Shown here: positions 1-6,285 of the stretch, in pieces
How positions within the stretch are numbered: the stretch's first letter is position 1
Layout of the letters: each line of letters begins with the position of its first letter
Assembly: GCA_007123395.1 (NCBI GenBank)
Contig: SKLD01000551.1
Span: 1 to 9,674 of the forward strand
Origin: Opitutales bacterium
GTDB lineage: Bacteria; Verrucomicrobiota; Verrucomicrobiia; Opitutales; Oceanipulchritudinaceae
Direction of reading: 5' to 3'
Length of the DNA: 9,674 nucleotides
Made by a program: the position numbers and the translations under genes
Notes under the pieces: generated by a model
Told to the model about the DNA's origin: nothing
Databases searched by the model: none
Seen by the model: only the letters and a program-made list of their open reading frames with translations

Positions 1-863
1 AAGAGGGTGCCGGAGCCGGGTTCGCCGCCTTCGACGTCGACGACAACAGAGTTGAAGCCGGCGGGGATGACGACCTCATCCATAATGACACTGGCGGGGG
101 CGTCGGTGGTAACATCAATGAAATATCCGCCGGAAGGAGCGGGGTTGGGAATCTGGAAAATCATCTGGGCGACATCACCGGAGCGGAGGCGCAGGCTGGA
201 CGGGGTGACGGAGAGGGAACCTTCGTCGACGCGGAAGTTGCCTACATTGATGTCTCCGGCGCTGGTGCGGAGTATGACGGGGTAGGAACGACCGGCGTCG
301 AGGCCGGGCACGGTGAATTCGAGGGAGTTGCCGGAGTGAACGGTGGTGTCGGCCTCGCGCTCACCGACGACAACGGTATCGCCCGAGCGGAAGCCGCTGC
401 CGACGAGACCGATAGCCGAGCCGACGGGGCCGCGGTCTGCGACGAGCTGGATGGTGTAGCGGTTGACAAGGCGCGCGCGATAGACGCCGCCGGCTTCGTG
501 GGTGCTGTAGCGTCGGGCGGAGCGGCGCACGTTGTTGCTCACGTAGTCGTAGGTGAGGATGTAGTAGTAGCGTGCCTCGGTGACACCCGGCGGCATGCGG
601 TAGTCAAACTGGAAGATGCGGTCGCCGCGCGGGCTTGGCTCCATGTCGAACGTCTTCCCGTTGATGACGATTTGCGCTCTCTCGGTGCCGGATACGATGT
701 TGGTATTGCTTAGCTGGGCGGCGAACTCAAAGGTATAGATTCCCGAGGGGTTCTCGGGGATGCGCTCGCGGGTGAGGTCGCGGAATACCGTCTGGCAGCC
801 CGTGGCGAGAATCACAAGAGCGAGGAGTGAAAAGGAAAACGACAGTTTGGCGTTCTTCATCAT
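1..863 (-). CDS. Lipoprotein with TIG-like and further beta-sandwich domains (3' end outside window)
   Basis: I translated this by hand from the double ATG at 863/860. The frame stays open to the left edge, giving 287 visible residues. Residues 1-23 form a lipoprotein signal peptide: K3 and K6, a hydrophobic core, then lipobox LATGC with the acylated Cys at 23. The protein should therefore be anchored to a membrane on the periplasmic side. Residues about 40-135 are rich in Tyr and Arg and have no family I recognise. Residues about 138-212 resemble an IPT/TIG Ig-like fold, with VGSGFRSGD then VVVGEREA. From about 216 a second beta-sandwich begins (LSVTPSSLRLRSGD), of a kind often repeated in Verrucomicrobiota surface proteins. 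No catalytic motif is visible, so a structural or binding role is inferred. No clear Shine-Dalgarno precedes the start. It is divergent from hemW with 24 bp between start codons. Confidence 0.8.
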   Translation of the reverse strand, partial: MMKNAKLSFSFSLLALVILATGCQTVFRDLTRERIPENPSGIYTFEFAAQLSNTNIVSGTERAQIVINGKTFDMEPSPRGDRIFQFDYRMPPGVTEARYYYILTYDYVSNNVRRSARRYSTHEAGGVYRARLVNRYTIQLVADRGPVGSAIGLVGSGFRSGDTVVVGEREADTTVHSGNSLEFTVPGLDAGRSYPVILRTSAGDINVGNFRVDEGSLSVTPSSLRLRSGDVAQMIFQIPNPAPSGGYFIDVTTDAPASVIMDEVVIPAGFNSVVVDVEGGEPGSGTL

Positions 864-887
864 GATAAAATTGATCCAAGAGTAGGG

Positions 888-2060
888 ATGGAAACAGCAA
901 TTGAGCAAGGAAAAGCCACGGACGTGACCGGACTTGCCCTCGGACTGTATCTTCACGTTCCTTTTTGTGCGCGGGTGTGTGACTTTTGCAACTTTTATCA
1001 GGAGCGGCCTGAGGGCGACGATTTCTCACGCTACACCGCCGGGGTGGGGCGGGAGTTGACGCTGCGTCCGCCGCCGCGGCAGGTGGACACCGTTTTCTGG
1101 GGCGGGGGGACGCCGGGATTACTGCCGGCGCGGGATTTGGATGCCTTGGGCAAGAGTGTCCGCGATGCGGTTCCTGTCCTGCCCGCGGAGTGGACGGTGG
1201 AGATGGCACCGGCGTCGGTGCGCGCGGACAAGCTACGTGTCTTGAAGGACCTTGGCGTAAACCGGATTTCCATGGGCGTGCAATCGTTTGACGACGCAAC
1301 GCTGGCACGGCTTGGGCGGCCCCACACGCGAAAACAGGTCGACCGCGCGGTTGCATTGGTCGAAGCGGCGGGCTTCGACAACTGGAACATCGACATGATG
1401 TTTGCTCTGCCTGGGCAGGGACTGCAGGCATGGTGCACCGACCTCGCGGAGGCGATGCGGCGCGGCCCGGCACATATTTCGACCTATTGCCTAACCTTCG
1501 AGGAGGACACGGCCCTCTGGTTGCGGTTGCGGCGAGGCGAATTGGAGCAGCGTGGCGAGGCGGACGAGGCGGCTTTTTATGAGACGGCGTGGGATGCTCT
1601 GGAGGCGGGGGGCTATCGTCAGTATGAAGTGAGCAACTTCGCCCGGCCGGGTCGTGCCTGCGCCCACAACCTCGGGACTTGGCGGATGCAGGAATGGCTC
1701 GGCCACGGGCCTTCCGCTTCGAGCCAAGTCGACGGTATGCGGTCGACGAACATCCACGATACGGATGCGTGGTTGCAGGGAGTGCACTCCGGCAGTCCGC
1801 GCTTCGCAGAGTCGACGGCGCTGAGTGACGCACTGCTTGCGCAGGATGCCGTGATCTTCGGGCTGCGCATGAACGAAGGCATTCGCGTCCCCGCTCTGCG
1901 GCGGCGTTTTCCGGCGGCGGCATGGACGGCGGCGGAACAGCTTTTCGAGGAGTTGGAAGAAGAAGGTCTTGCCGGGACAGAGGGGGGATTCATCCGGCTC
2001 ACACGCGCTGGGCGCCTGCTTGCCGATCGCGTGGGGCTCGCCGTTTTGGAGCGAATGTAG
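888..2060 (+). CDS. hemW: HemW-like radical SAM protein (heme chaperone, HemN/CPO-III family)
   Basis: The 390-residue product matches the usual HemW length of about 375-400. HVPFC at 23-27 opens the radical SAM cluster motif C27-x3-C31-x2-C34. It is followed by N35-F36 rather than a fourth Cys, which is the HemW pattern and not that of true HemN coproporphyrinogen dehydrogenase. GGGTP (72-76) is the SAM-binding glycine motif. RISMGVQSF (126-134) followed by LGRPHT is the family's signature strand. HemW binds heme and a 4Fe-4S cluster in the cytoplasm and is thought to hand heme to target proteins; this is family knowledge. The usual E-x-N-P motif reads E105-M-A-P here. The ATG at 888 has only a poor ribosome site (AAGAG at 879-883, AGGG abutting the ATG), but no nearby alternative start is better. 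The upstream promoter must lie within or beside the divergent lipoprotein gene. Confidence 0.93.
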   Translation: METAIEQGKATDVTGLALGLYLHVPFCARVCDFCNFYQERPEGDDFSRYTAGVGRELTLRPPPRQVDTVFWGGGTPGLLPARDLDALGKSVRDAVPVLPAEWTVEMAPASVRADKLRVLKDLGVNRISMGVQSFDDATLARLGRPHTRKQVDRAVALVEAAGFDNWNIDMMFALPGQGLQAWCTDLAEAMRRGPAHISTYCLTFEEDTALWLRLRRGELEQRGEADEAAFYETAWDALEAGGYRQYEVSNFARPGRACAHNLGTWRMQEWLGHGPSASSQVDGMRSTNIHDTDAWLQGVHSGSPRFAESTALSDALLAQDAVIFGLRMNEGIRVPALRRRFPAAAWTAAEQLFEELEEEGLAGTEGGFIRLTRAGRLLADRVGLAVLERM

Positions 2061-2097
2061 CATTGCCATTTCCCGGATCCGCTTCCATGGTAAGAGC

Positions 2098-2913
2098 ATG
2101 AAATTCCCTGTTCGTCGTTTCAAAGGCCTGTTTGCTTCGGTTCTTCTCGGCGCGGTGCTGTTCTCCGGTTGTGCTTCCGGCCCGCAGTTGCTGCCGGAGT
2201 CGTATCTGGAAAACATGGCGGCCGGGCAGTTCGCGCAGATGCAGCAGGAGATGCCGGTCTCCCGGAATCCGGACCACAATGCCCAAGTGCAGCGTGTTGG
2301 AGGTCGCCTCGCGGCCGTTGTTGCCGACGAAATGCCCGGCATCGAGTGGGAGTTTGTGGTTTTCGACGATCCGTCGATTAACGCCTTTGCCATGCCCGGC
2401 GGAAAGGTAGGCGTCTTTTCCGGCTTGATCGAGTTGGCGGATTCAGACGATGAACTCGCGGTCGTGATCGGCCATGAACTGGCCCACGTGCAACAGCGCC
2501 ATGCCAACCAGCGCCTTTCCGCGGAACTCATTCGCATGGGGCTCGGCGTGGCCGTTGCCTACGGGGCGTCGCGCTCGGACCGGATTGATCCGAATCTCGC
2601 GATGGCGGCCTTCGGATTGGGCACCCAAGTGGGCGTGATGCTGCCCTTCAGCCGTCACCATGAATACGAGGCGGATTACATTGGCCTGCTCATTATGGCG
2701 AGGGCGGGATACGATCCCAATGCGGCCGTCACTTTCTGGGAAAAGATGGAGGCGGCTTCGGACGGGGGCAGAGTTCCCGAATATTTGTCGACGCACCCCG
2801 CGCCGGGTAACCGTATCGCCCGCCTGAAGGCGGCGATACCCGAGGCGCTGCGGGAGCAGGAACACGCCGAAGCCCAGGCGTTCCTGCGTGAGCGCGGAAT
2901 GCTGGGCGATTGA
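2098..2913 (+). CDS. M48-family lipoprotein zinc metalloprotease
   Basis: The 271-residue product starts at ATG 2098, which gives a clean lipoprotein signal: MKFPVRRFK, a hydrophobic run, then lipobox LFSGC. The frame is open back to 1969, but starts there would overlap the hemW end and bury the signal peptide. The zinc site is HELAH (H126, E127, H130) in VIGHELAHVQQRH. The third ligand is predicted to be E189 in the E-x-x-A-D motif of HHEYEADYIG. The C-terminal STHPAPGNRIARL is the conserved tail of M48 proteases. Size and architecture resemble E. coli LoiP and the protease part of BepA, which act on outer-membrane proteins in the periplasm. It has no TPR domain, so it is nearer LoiP. It follows hemW by 37 nt on the same strand and could be cotranscribed. 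The ribosome site is weak. Confidence 0.92.
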   Translation: MKFPVRRFKGLFASVLLGAVLFSGCASGPQLLPESYLENMAAGQFAQMQQEMPVSRNPDHNAQVQRVGGRLAAVVADEMPGIEWEFVVFDDPSINAFAMPGGKVGVFSGLIELADSDDELAVVIGHELAHVQQRHANQRLSAELIRMGLGVAVAYGASRSDRIDPNLAMAAFGLGTQVGVMLPFSRHHEYEADYIGLLIMARAGYDPNAAVTFWEKMEAASDGGRVPEYLSTHPAPGNRIARLKAAIPEALREQEHAEAQAFLRERGMLGD

Positions 2914-2936
2914 TCGGCGGCAGTCGATCTGGGCGG

Positions 2937-2964
2937 CGGACTTCGGTGAGTGAGGCGAAGTTCG
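2937..2964 (+). terminator. Terminator-like hairpin after the M48 protease gene
   Basis: A 9-bp stem (2937-2945 with 2956-2964, one G-T pair) encloses a 10-nt loop, 23 nt after the stop codon. No run of T follows, so intrinsic termination would be weak. It may instead protect the 3' end of the mRNA. Confidence 0.35.
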
Positions 2965-2982
2965 GTTGATGATGTTTGTGCC

Positions 2983-3085
2983 CCGCTCTCCGGGAGGCCG
3001 CGGACAGGAATGTCCGCTCTCCGGTGAGGCCGCGGAATGTCCGCTCTCCGGTGAGGCCGCAGGCAGGAATGTCCGCTCTCCGGTG
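2983..3085. repeat. Four-copy GC-rich interspersed repeat with a palindromic junction
   Basis: The core CCGCTCTCCGG occurs at 2983, 3014, 3041 and 3073 (first base of each). The first three copies continue into GAGGCCGC, and copies two and three share 23 identical bases (3011-3033 and 3038-3060). Spacers between units are 9, 4 and 9 nt and all end in GGAA. At 3000-3017 the junction forms a perfect 7-bp stem (GCGGACA / TGTCCGC) around a GGAA loop. The last copy is truncated after CCGGTG. Open frames across it give low-complexity peptides and are not genes. Spacing is too short and irregular for CRISPR. It resembles a genome-dispersed palindromic element, but copy number elsewhere cannot be seen here. 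Confidence 0.8.
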
Positions 3086-3210
3086 TTAAGTGTGACAAAA
3101 ATGCGCGCTGGTGCCGGGTTGTGTCTCCTGGTGTGTCAACATGGCTCTTTTCGCCGCTCCTGTTGTTTTCCTATCTCATTAATTTTCAGCAACTTATTGT
3201 GGCTTATCGA

Positions 3211-3227
3211 CTGGCATGTTCAATGCA
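3211..3227 (+). promoter_or_regulatory. Sigma-54-type -24/-12 promoter of the hsp20 genes
   Basis: CTGGCATGTTCAATGCA matches the RpoN consensus YTGGCACG-N4-TTGCW with two mismatches (T for C, and A for the first T of TTGC). The invariant GG (3213-3214) and GC (3225-3226) are separated by exactly 10 bp. Transcription would begin near 3238, leaving a leader of about 27 nt that contains the AAAGGAGG ribosome site. No sigma-70, sigma-32 or CIRCE (HrcA) element was found in the gap. Confidence 0.6.
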
Positions 3228-3264
3228 TTGGAAAGAGTGCAAACCAATGAAAGGAGGAATCAAC

Positions 3265-3684
3265 ATGAGACTGATCAAATACGATAATCTCTACAACGAT
3301 GCATTGAGTGAACTCGACCGGTTCTTTGACCGGACTTTTGGAAGTTTCCCGGCGTTTCCGGGAATGCTGACGCGGGAGGATCCGCGGGGATTCCGGGTCG
3401 ACCTGAATCAGGATCCGGATAACTACTACGTGCTCGCAGAGCTTCCGGGCGTGGACAAGAAGGACATCAACATCGAGTTGGAAAACGCGGTGCTGACGAT
3501 TAGCGGCGAGCGCAAGAGCCGAAGGGAAGACGGCGCAGAGACCGCCATCCACTTCAGCCGGTCCATCACTGTTGGCGACGACGTCGTCGCGGACAAGGTG
3601 AAGGCAAAGCTCGATAACGGCATTCTGACGGTCACGCTGCCGAAACGCGAAGAGCGCAAGCCGCGCATGATTTCGGTGTCGTGA
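3265..3684 (+). CDS. hsp20: Small heat-shock protein (Hsp20/alpha-crystallin), first of pair
   Basis: This 139-residue ATP-independent holdase binds unfolding proteins in the cytoplasm and keeps them refoldable by DnaK/DnaJ-type machines. Residues 1-41 are a variable N-terminal arm with aromatics (RFFDRTFGSFPAFPG). The alpha-crystallin domain follows: FRVDLNQDPDNYYVLAELPG, then VDKKDINIELENAVLTISGE. The hallmark GILTVTLP is at 119-126. The C-terminal tail ends PRMISVS; this replaces the classical I-x-I anchor, with I136-x-V138 as a possible equivalent. The start at 3265 is fixed by AAAGGAGG (3250-3257) seven bases upstream. The frame is open back to 3121 but has no ribosome site there. It sits below a sigma-54-type promoter and 49 nt ahead of a second hsp20 gene, so an operon is likely. 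Confidence 0.95.
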   Translation: MRLIKYDNLYNDALSELDRFFDRTFGSFPAFPGMLTREDPRGFRVDLNQDPDNYYVLAELPGVDKKDINIELENAVLTISGERKSRREDGAETAIHFSRSITVGDDVVADKVKAKLDNGILTVTLPKREERKPRMISVS

Positions 3685-3733
3685 GCATGGGCCGGGGACA
3701 GCACCAAACTCATCAGCAAGAAAGGAGAACAAA

Positions 3734-4120
3734 ATGAGCGAACAAGTGACTCTACATGAAAACAAGACCCCCGAGGCACGGGCGCAACGCGCGCAGCGCT
3801 ATTTGAAGCCGCACTACGAAGTGCAGGAGCAAAAAGAAGCTTACCACGTGCGGGTGTTCATGCCCGGGGTGGCGAAAGACGGGGTGAAGATCACGCTGGA
3901 GAGGGACCGCATCTTCATCGAAGGCAACCGCCGGGAACTCACGGGCGCTTCGTGGAAGCCGGTCTTCCGCGAGATCCCGGACGCGGACTATCGCCTGCAG
4001 CTGGAACTCAATGTTGAAATTGACGAAAGCTCCATCGAAGCGCGAACCGAATCGGGAGTGCTCGATCTGAAGCTGCCGGTGGCAGAGGCGGCCCGCCCCC
4101 GCATGATCGCGGTGGAATAA
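3734..4120 (+). CDS. hsp20: Small heat-shock protein (Hsp20/alpha-crystallin), second of pair
   Basis: The 128-residue product starts 7 nt after AAAGGAG (3721-3727). Its N-terminal arm is short and charged, with no aromatic cluster. The alpha-crystallin domain runs from about 26 to the end, with VFMPGVAKDGVKITLERD and the hallmark GVLDLKLP at 108-115. The tail PRMIAVE parallels PRMISVS of the upstream paralogue, yet the bodies are clearly diverged. These are therefore two distinct sHsps that could form mixed oligomers, in the manner of E. coli IbpA/IbpB; the comparison is an inference. It shares the transcript with the first gene and ends just before two hairpins. Confidence 0.94.
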   Translation: MSEQVTLHENKTPEARAQRAQRYLKPHYEVQEQKEAYHVRVFMPGVAKDGVKITLERDRIFIEGNRRELTGASWKPVFREIPDADYRLQLELNVEIDESSIEARTESGVLDLKLPVAEAARPRMIAVE

Positions 4121-4141
4121 ACGGCGGGGATCCCGGTCCGG

Positions 4142-4170
4142 CGGCAACCACCCCACAGGTGGTCTCGCCG
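4142..4170 (+). other. Hairpin in the 3' untranslated region of the hsp20 pair
   Basis: ACCACC (4147-4152) and GGTGGT (4158-4163) pair around a 5-nt loop. CGGC (4142-4145) pairs with GCCG (4167-4170) outside, across small bulges. No T-run follows, so it is probably an mRNA 3'-end structure rather than the terminator itself. Confidence 0.45.
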
Positions 4171-4202
4171 TAATGGCAGTCAAAATTACAAGGAAAACCA
4201 AA

Positions 4203-4243
4203 GCGGGGCCGGGCTCTAAGCAGACCGGCCCCGCATTATTTTC
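4203..4243 (+). terminator. Strong intrinsic terminator after the hsp20 pair
   Basis: A perfect 10-bp GC stem, GCGGGGCCGG (4203-4212) with CCGGCCCCGC (4225-4234), encloses a 12-nt loop. It is followed directly by ATTATTTT. It should separate the hsp20 transcript from the J-protein gene. Confidence 0.88.
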
Positions 4244-4301
4244 CCTCGGGCGATAAAGCCGTATCGCTCTTTCACCGCAGAGACAAAGGCAGCAGTGGAC
4301 T

Positions 4302-5315
4302 ATGGAATTCAAGGATTATTACCAAACTCTCGGCGTTGACCGGAGCGCCTCGCAGGAGGAGATCAAGCGCGTTTTCCGCAAGCTTGCGCGCGGATGCCAT
4401 CCCGACCATGCTTCCGCCGAAGAGAAGGAGGCGGCGGAGGCGCGGTTCAAGGAGATCAACGAAGCCTACGAGGTGCTCGGCGATCCGGAGAAGCGACGGA
4501 AGTATGACAGCCTCGGCGCGGAATGGAAAGCGCATGCTGGCGCACGTGCGCAGGGCTGGCAGGCCGGGGAGGACTTCTTTGGTTCGCGGGCGGCACGCGG
4601 GGATCCCGGCGGAGGCGGATACGAATTTCACTTTGGCGGGACCGGCTTCAGCGACTTCTTCGAACAGTTTTTCGGCGGCACGGGCGAAGACGGCTTTGGC
4701 GGCGGACGGGAAACGCGGTTCCGGCGCACACCGTTCGGCGCCGCAGGGCGGGAAGCGGTGCGCGGCGGCGATGTCGAGTCCGAGATCATGGTCACATTCG
4801 AGGAGGCGTTGCACGGCTCGGTGCGGAACATCAGCTTGCGGCGCCGCGACCCGCACACGGGCGCGGAGTCGACGGACACCGTCCGTGTGCGTTTGCCTGC
4901 GGGGGTGCGTGAGGGCCAGCGGATCCGTGTGGCCGGCAAAGGCGCGCCCGGTCCGGCGGGAGCGGGCGATCTTTACCTGCGTGTGCGGTTCGAGCGTCAT
5001 CCCGATTTTCGGGTAGAGGGTGACAAACTCGTTTGCGACCTCGAACTCGCGCCGTGGGAGGCCGTGCTCGGTTGTTCCGTGGAAATCCCCACGCTGGAAG
5101 GTAGCGCACGGGTGCGCGTGAGACCCGGCACGCAGGGCGGAAGCAGCCTGCGTCTGCGGGCCCGGGGATTGCCGCTCGGGCAAGGGCGGCGGGGCGATTT
5201 GCTCGCGCGTGTGCGCATCCGCCTCCCGCAGAAACTCTCGGAAAAGGAGAGAAAACTCTGGGAAGAGCTGGCCGCGGCGTCGTCATTCTCCCCGCGCGCA
5301 GGAGGAAGTGATTAA
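4302..5315 (+). CDS. cbpA: Class II J-domain co-chaperone (CbpA/DnaJ-like)
   Basis: This 337-residue protein should stimulate the ATPase of DnaK-type Hsp70 and deliver clients to it. The J-domain covers residues 4-70, with helix II IKRVFRKLARGC and the essential HPD at 33-35. A Gly/Phe-rich linker runs from about 90 to 145 (FHFGGTGFSDFFEQFFGG). There are no CxxCxGxG zinc-finger repeats, so this is a class II (CbpA-type) rather than a true DnaJ. The two client-binding beta domains lie at about 155-310: EIMVTFEEALHGS, VRLPAGVREGQRIRVAGKG, then LELAPWEAVLGCSVEIPTL. The tail is short. The ATG at 4302 has a weak ribosome site and lies 58 nt beyond a strong terminator, so a separate promoter is likely, though I see no clear one. 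No cbpM partner follows. Confidence 0.92.
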   Translation: MEFKDYYQTLGVDRSASQEEIKRVFRKLARGCHPDHASAEEKEAAEARFKEINEAYEVLGDPEKRRKYDSLGAEWKAHAGARAQGWQAGEDFFGSRAARGDPGGGGYEFHFGGTGFSDFFEQFFGGTGEDGFGGGRETRFRRTPFGAAGREAVRGGDVESEIMVTFEEALHGSVRNISLRRRDPHTGAESTDTVRVRLPAGVREGQRIRVAGKGAPGPAGAGDLYLRVRFERHPDFRVEGDKLVCDLELAPWEAVLGCSVEIPTLEGSARVRVRPGTQGGSSLRLRARGLPLGQGRRGDLLARVRIRLPQKLSEKERKLWEELAAASSFSPRAGGSD

Positions 5316-5322
5316 TCTGCTT

Positions 5323-5343
5323 AGCTTATGGATGCAATAAGCT
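5323..5343. repeat. 7-bp inverted repeat downstream of the J-protein gene
   Basis: AGCTTAT (5323-5329) and ATAAGCT (5337-5343) are perfect arms around a 7-nt loop, 7 nt after the stop codon. The stem is AT-rich and has no T-run, so it is a weak terminator at best. It also lies about 35 bp upstream of the next gene and could be an operator for it. Confidence 0.45.
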
Positions 5344-5362
5344 GCGGTGTAATCTACGTTAG

Positions 5363-5369
5363 AAAGGAG
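5363..5369 (+). promoter_or_regulatory. Ribosome binding site selecting the GTG start at 5379
   Basis: AAAGGAG is the same strong site seen before both hsp20 genes. It stands 9 nt ahead of an in-frame GTG. It is the main reason for choosing that start over ATG 5328 or ATG 5424. Confidence 0.45.
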
Positions 5370-5378
5370 TTTTGCGTT

Positions 5379-5714
5379 GTGGTTCGCTTGATTCGTTGGA
5401 AGGGGCCGGAGTATTGTAGACACATGACAACTACTTATTCACACGTTCCTGCAGTAGCCAACGCACCGCCTACAAGGACCACTTCGGCGCGTCGCTTCCG
5501 TGAGCGGCCGCAGACCTACACGCTGGCGGCGCCGGGTATCCGGTTCGTCGTAGCGTCTCCCGTCCGCGAGGCCGTCGCGACGAAAAGCGCGGAAGCCTCC
5601 CTCGGAGGTTGGGGCACTCACTGGGAAACCTACCGTGACGGAGGATCCAGGCGCGGCTCAATCCTGCCGAAGCAGCGGCTCTGGACCGACGGGCTGTTCC
5701 CCGGCGGCTACTGA
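5379..5714 (+). CDS. Small protein of unknown function
   Basis: I do not recognise this 111-residue product. The GTG at 5379 is chosen for its AAAGGAG site. An alternative is ATG 5424 (96 residues), just downstream of a possible -35/-10 pair (TTGATT 5388, TATTGT 5412, 18-bp spacer), which would give a nearly leaderless mRNA. The protein is basic, with no membrane segment or signal peptide. A Thr/Pro/Arg-rich first half gives way to a segment rich in Gly, Trp and charged residues (GGWGTHWETYRDGGSRRG), ending LWTDGLFPGGY. Third codon positions in the latter half are mostly G or C, as in neighbouring genes, which argues for real coding. It follows the J-protein gene and converges on the next gene with a 10-nt gap. 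It could also be a shadow of the opposite strand, where 5470-5718 is open, but that frame has no ribosome site. Confidence 0.45.
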   Translation: MVRLIRWKGPEYCRHMTTTYSHVPAVANAPPTRTTSARRFRERPQTYTLAAPGIRFVVASPVREAVATKSAEASLGGWGTHWETYRDGGSRRGSILPKQRLWTDGLFPGGY

Positions 5715-5724
5715 ACAAGCTGTT

Positions 5725-6285
5725 TTACGAGGCCCGCCGCCGGTCGACTTGAGGCTGTGCGGCGGTCTCTTTGCTGCTTGCGAGAAACCACCGTATGACG
5801 GCGGCGGTATCGTCTTCATGTGCCTCCACGATGCGCAGAAAGTCGGCGGGATGGACATCGTGCCGCTGGAAGAAGGCGCGGTCACCGCCGCATAGGAACA
5901 TGATGTCGGGGTGCAGTTCGCCGCGTAGTTTGGCGAGGGCTTTCGGGATGATGCGGGGAAGCCATTCGATCCCTTCGATGGCATCGCTTTTCGCGGGCAG
6001 CGCGTCGATGTCGAGAACATTCCCGGATCGTTTCCCGCCCTGCCGTTCCAGAAAGTAGTGCCGTCGAATACCCGCGAGCAGCGCAAAGGTCGTAAAGTCG
6101 GGCTCGCCGCGGGTGCAGAAGTCTTCGATAAAATCGAAGACCTCCTGAGGCGTCGCGCCGATCCGGTCGATCAACGCGCGGTCTCCCGCCGCGAAGAGGG
6201 TTGCCGCGGTATGGTCTGTCTCGCGGAAACGCAGCACGGCCCGCTCCCAGAGAGCATAGAGTTCTTTTTGCCAGTTGTAATGCAT
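5725..6285 (-). CDS. DUF5069-like protein with internal duplication
   Basis: The 186-residue soluble protein has a second half (about 90-170) that resembles DUF5069, a family of unknown function common in Verrucomicrobiota. The match runs over LPRIIPKALAKLRGEL, a GGDRAFF core and HPADFLRIVE. The assignment is from memory of the family pattern. The first half repeats the second at an exact 100-residue offset without gaps. Identities are A16/A116, R21/R121, H25/H125, G34-D-R-A37/G134-D-R-A137, R41/R141, P46/P146, E54/E154 and F67/F167, with matching hydrophobic positions between. No catalytic motif is evident. ATG 6285 has no Shine-Dalgarno, so the mRNA may be leaderless or have a short leader. 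Its upstream region is the AT-rich gap shared with padR. Confidence 0.8.
   Translation of the reverse strand: MHYNWQKELYALWERAVLRFRETDHTAATLFAAGDRALIDRIGATPQEVFDFIEDFCTRGEPDFTTFALLAGIRRHYFLERQGGKRSGNVLDIDALPAKSDAIEGIEWLPRIIPKALAKLRGELHPDIMFLCGGDRAFFQRHDVHPADFLRIVEAHEDDTAAVIRWFLASSKETAAQPQVDRRRAS

Larger units (their letters stand above)
2914..3264. other. 351-bp gap between the M48 protease and hsp20 genes
   Basis: From left to right it holds the hairpin at 2937-2964, a tandem GC-rich repeat (2983-3085) and an AT-richer stretch (3090-3210). A sigma-54-type promoter (3211-3227) and a strong ribosome site (AAAGGAGG, 3250-3257) complete it. The middle stretch carries TGTGACA (3091-3097) and two TGTGTC copies 12 bp apart (3120-3125, 3132-3137). 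These lie roughly 90-130 bp upstream of the promoter, where an enhancer-binding protein could sit; this is speculative. No convincing gene is present on either strand. Confidence 0.6.

Noticed and set aside
7..713. Plus-strand open frames (7-285 and 336-713)
   Set aside because: They are antisense to the lipoprotein gene, which has a signal peptide and recognisable domains; the plus-strand products match nothing.
727..1923. Long minus-strand open frame of 398 codons
   Set aside because: It lies opposite hemW. The product is Arg/Pro/Ser-rich low complexity, typical of a GC-rich shadow frame.
1969..2097. Upstream extension of the M48 protease frame
   Set aside because: It overlaps the hemW end, and starting there would put the lipoprotein signal 43 residues inside the protein.
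2983..3085. CRISPR array
   Set aside because: Spacers are only 4-9 nt and nearly identical to each other, and no cas genes are present.
2966..3098. Short open frames through the GC-rich repeat on both strands
   Set aside because: Their peptides merely translate the repeat unit and have no ribosome site.
3090..3264. CIRCE (HrcA) operator for the heat-shock genes
   Set aside because: A GAGTGC half-site exists at 3235-3240, but no TTAGCACTC partner lies at the required spacing.
4272..5183. Minus-strand open frame of 303 codons
   Set aside because: It lies opposite the J-protein gene, which has the HPD motif and full domain order; the opposite frame has no family features.
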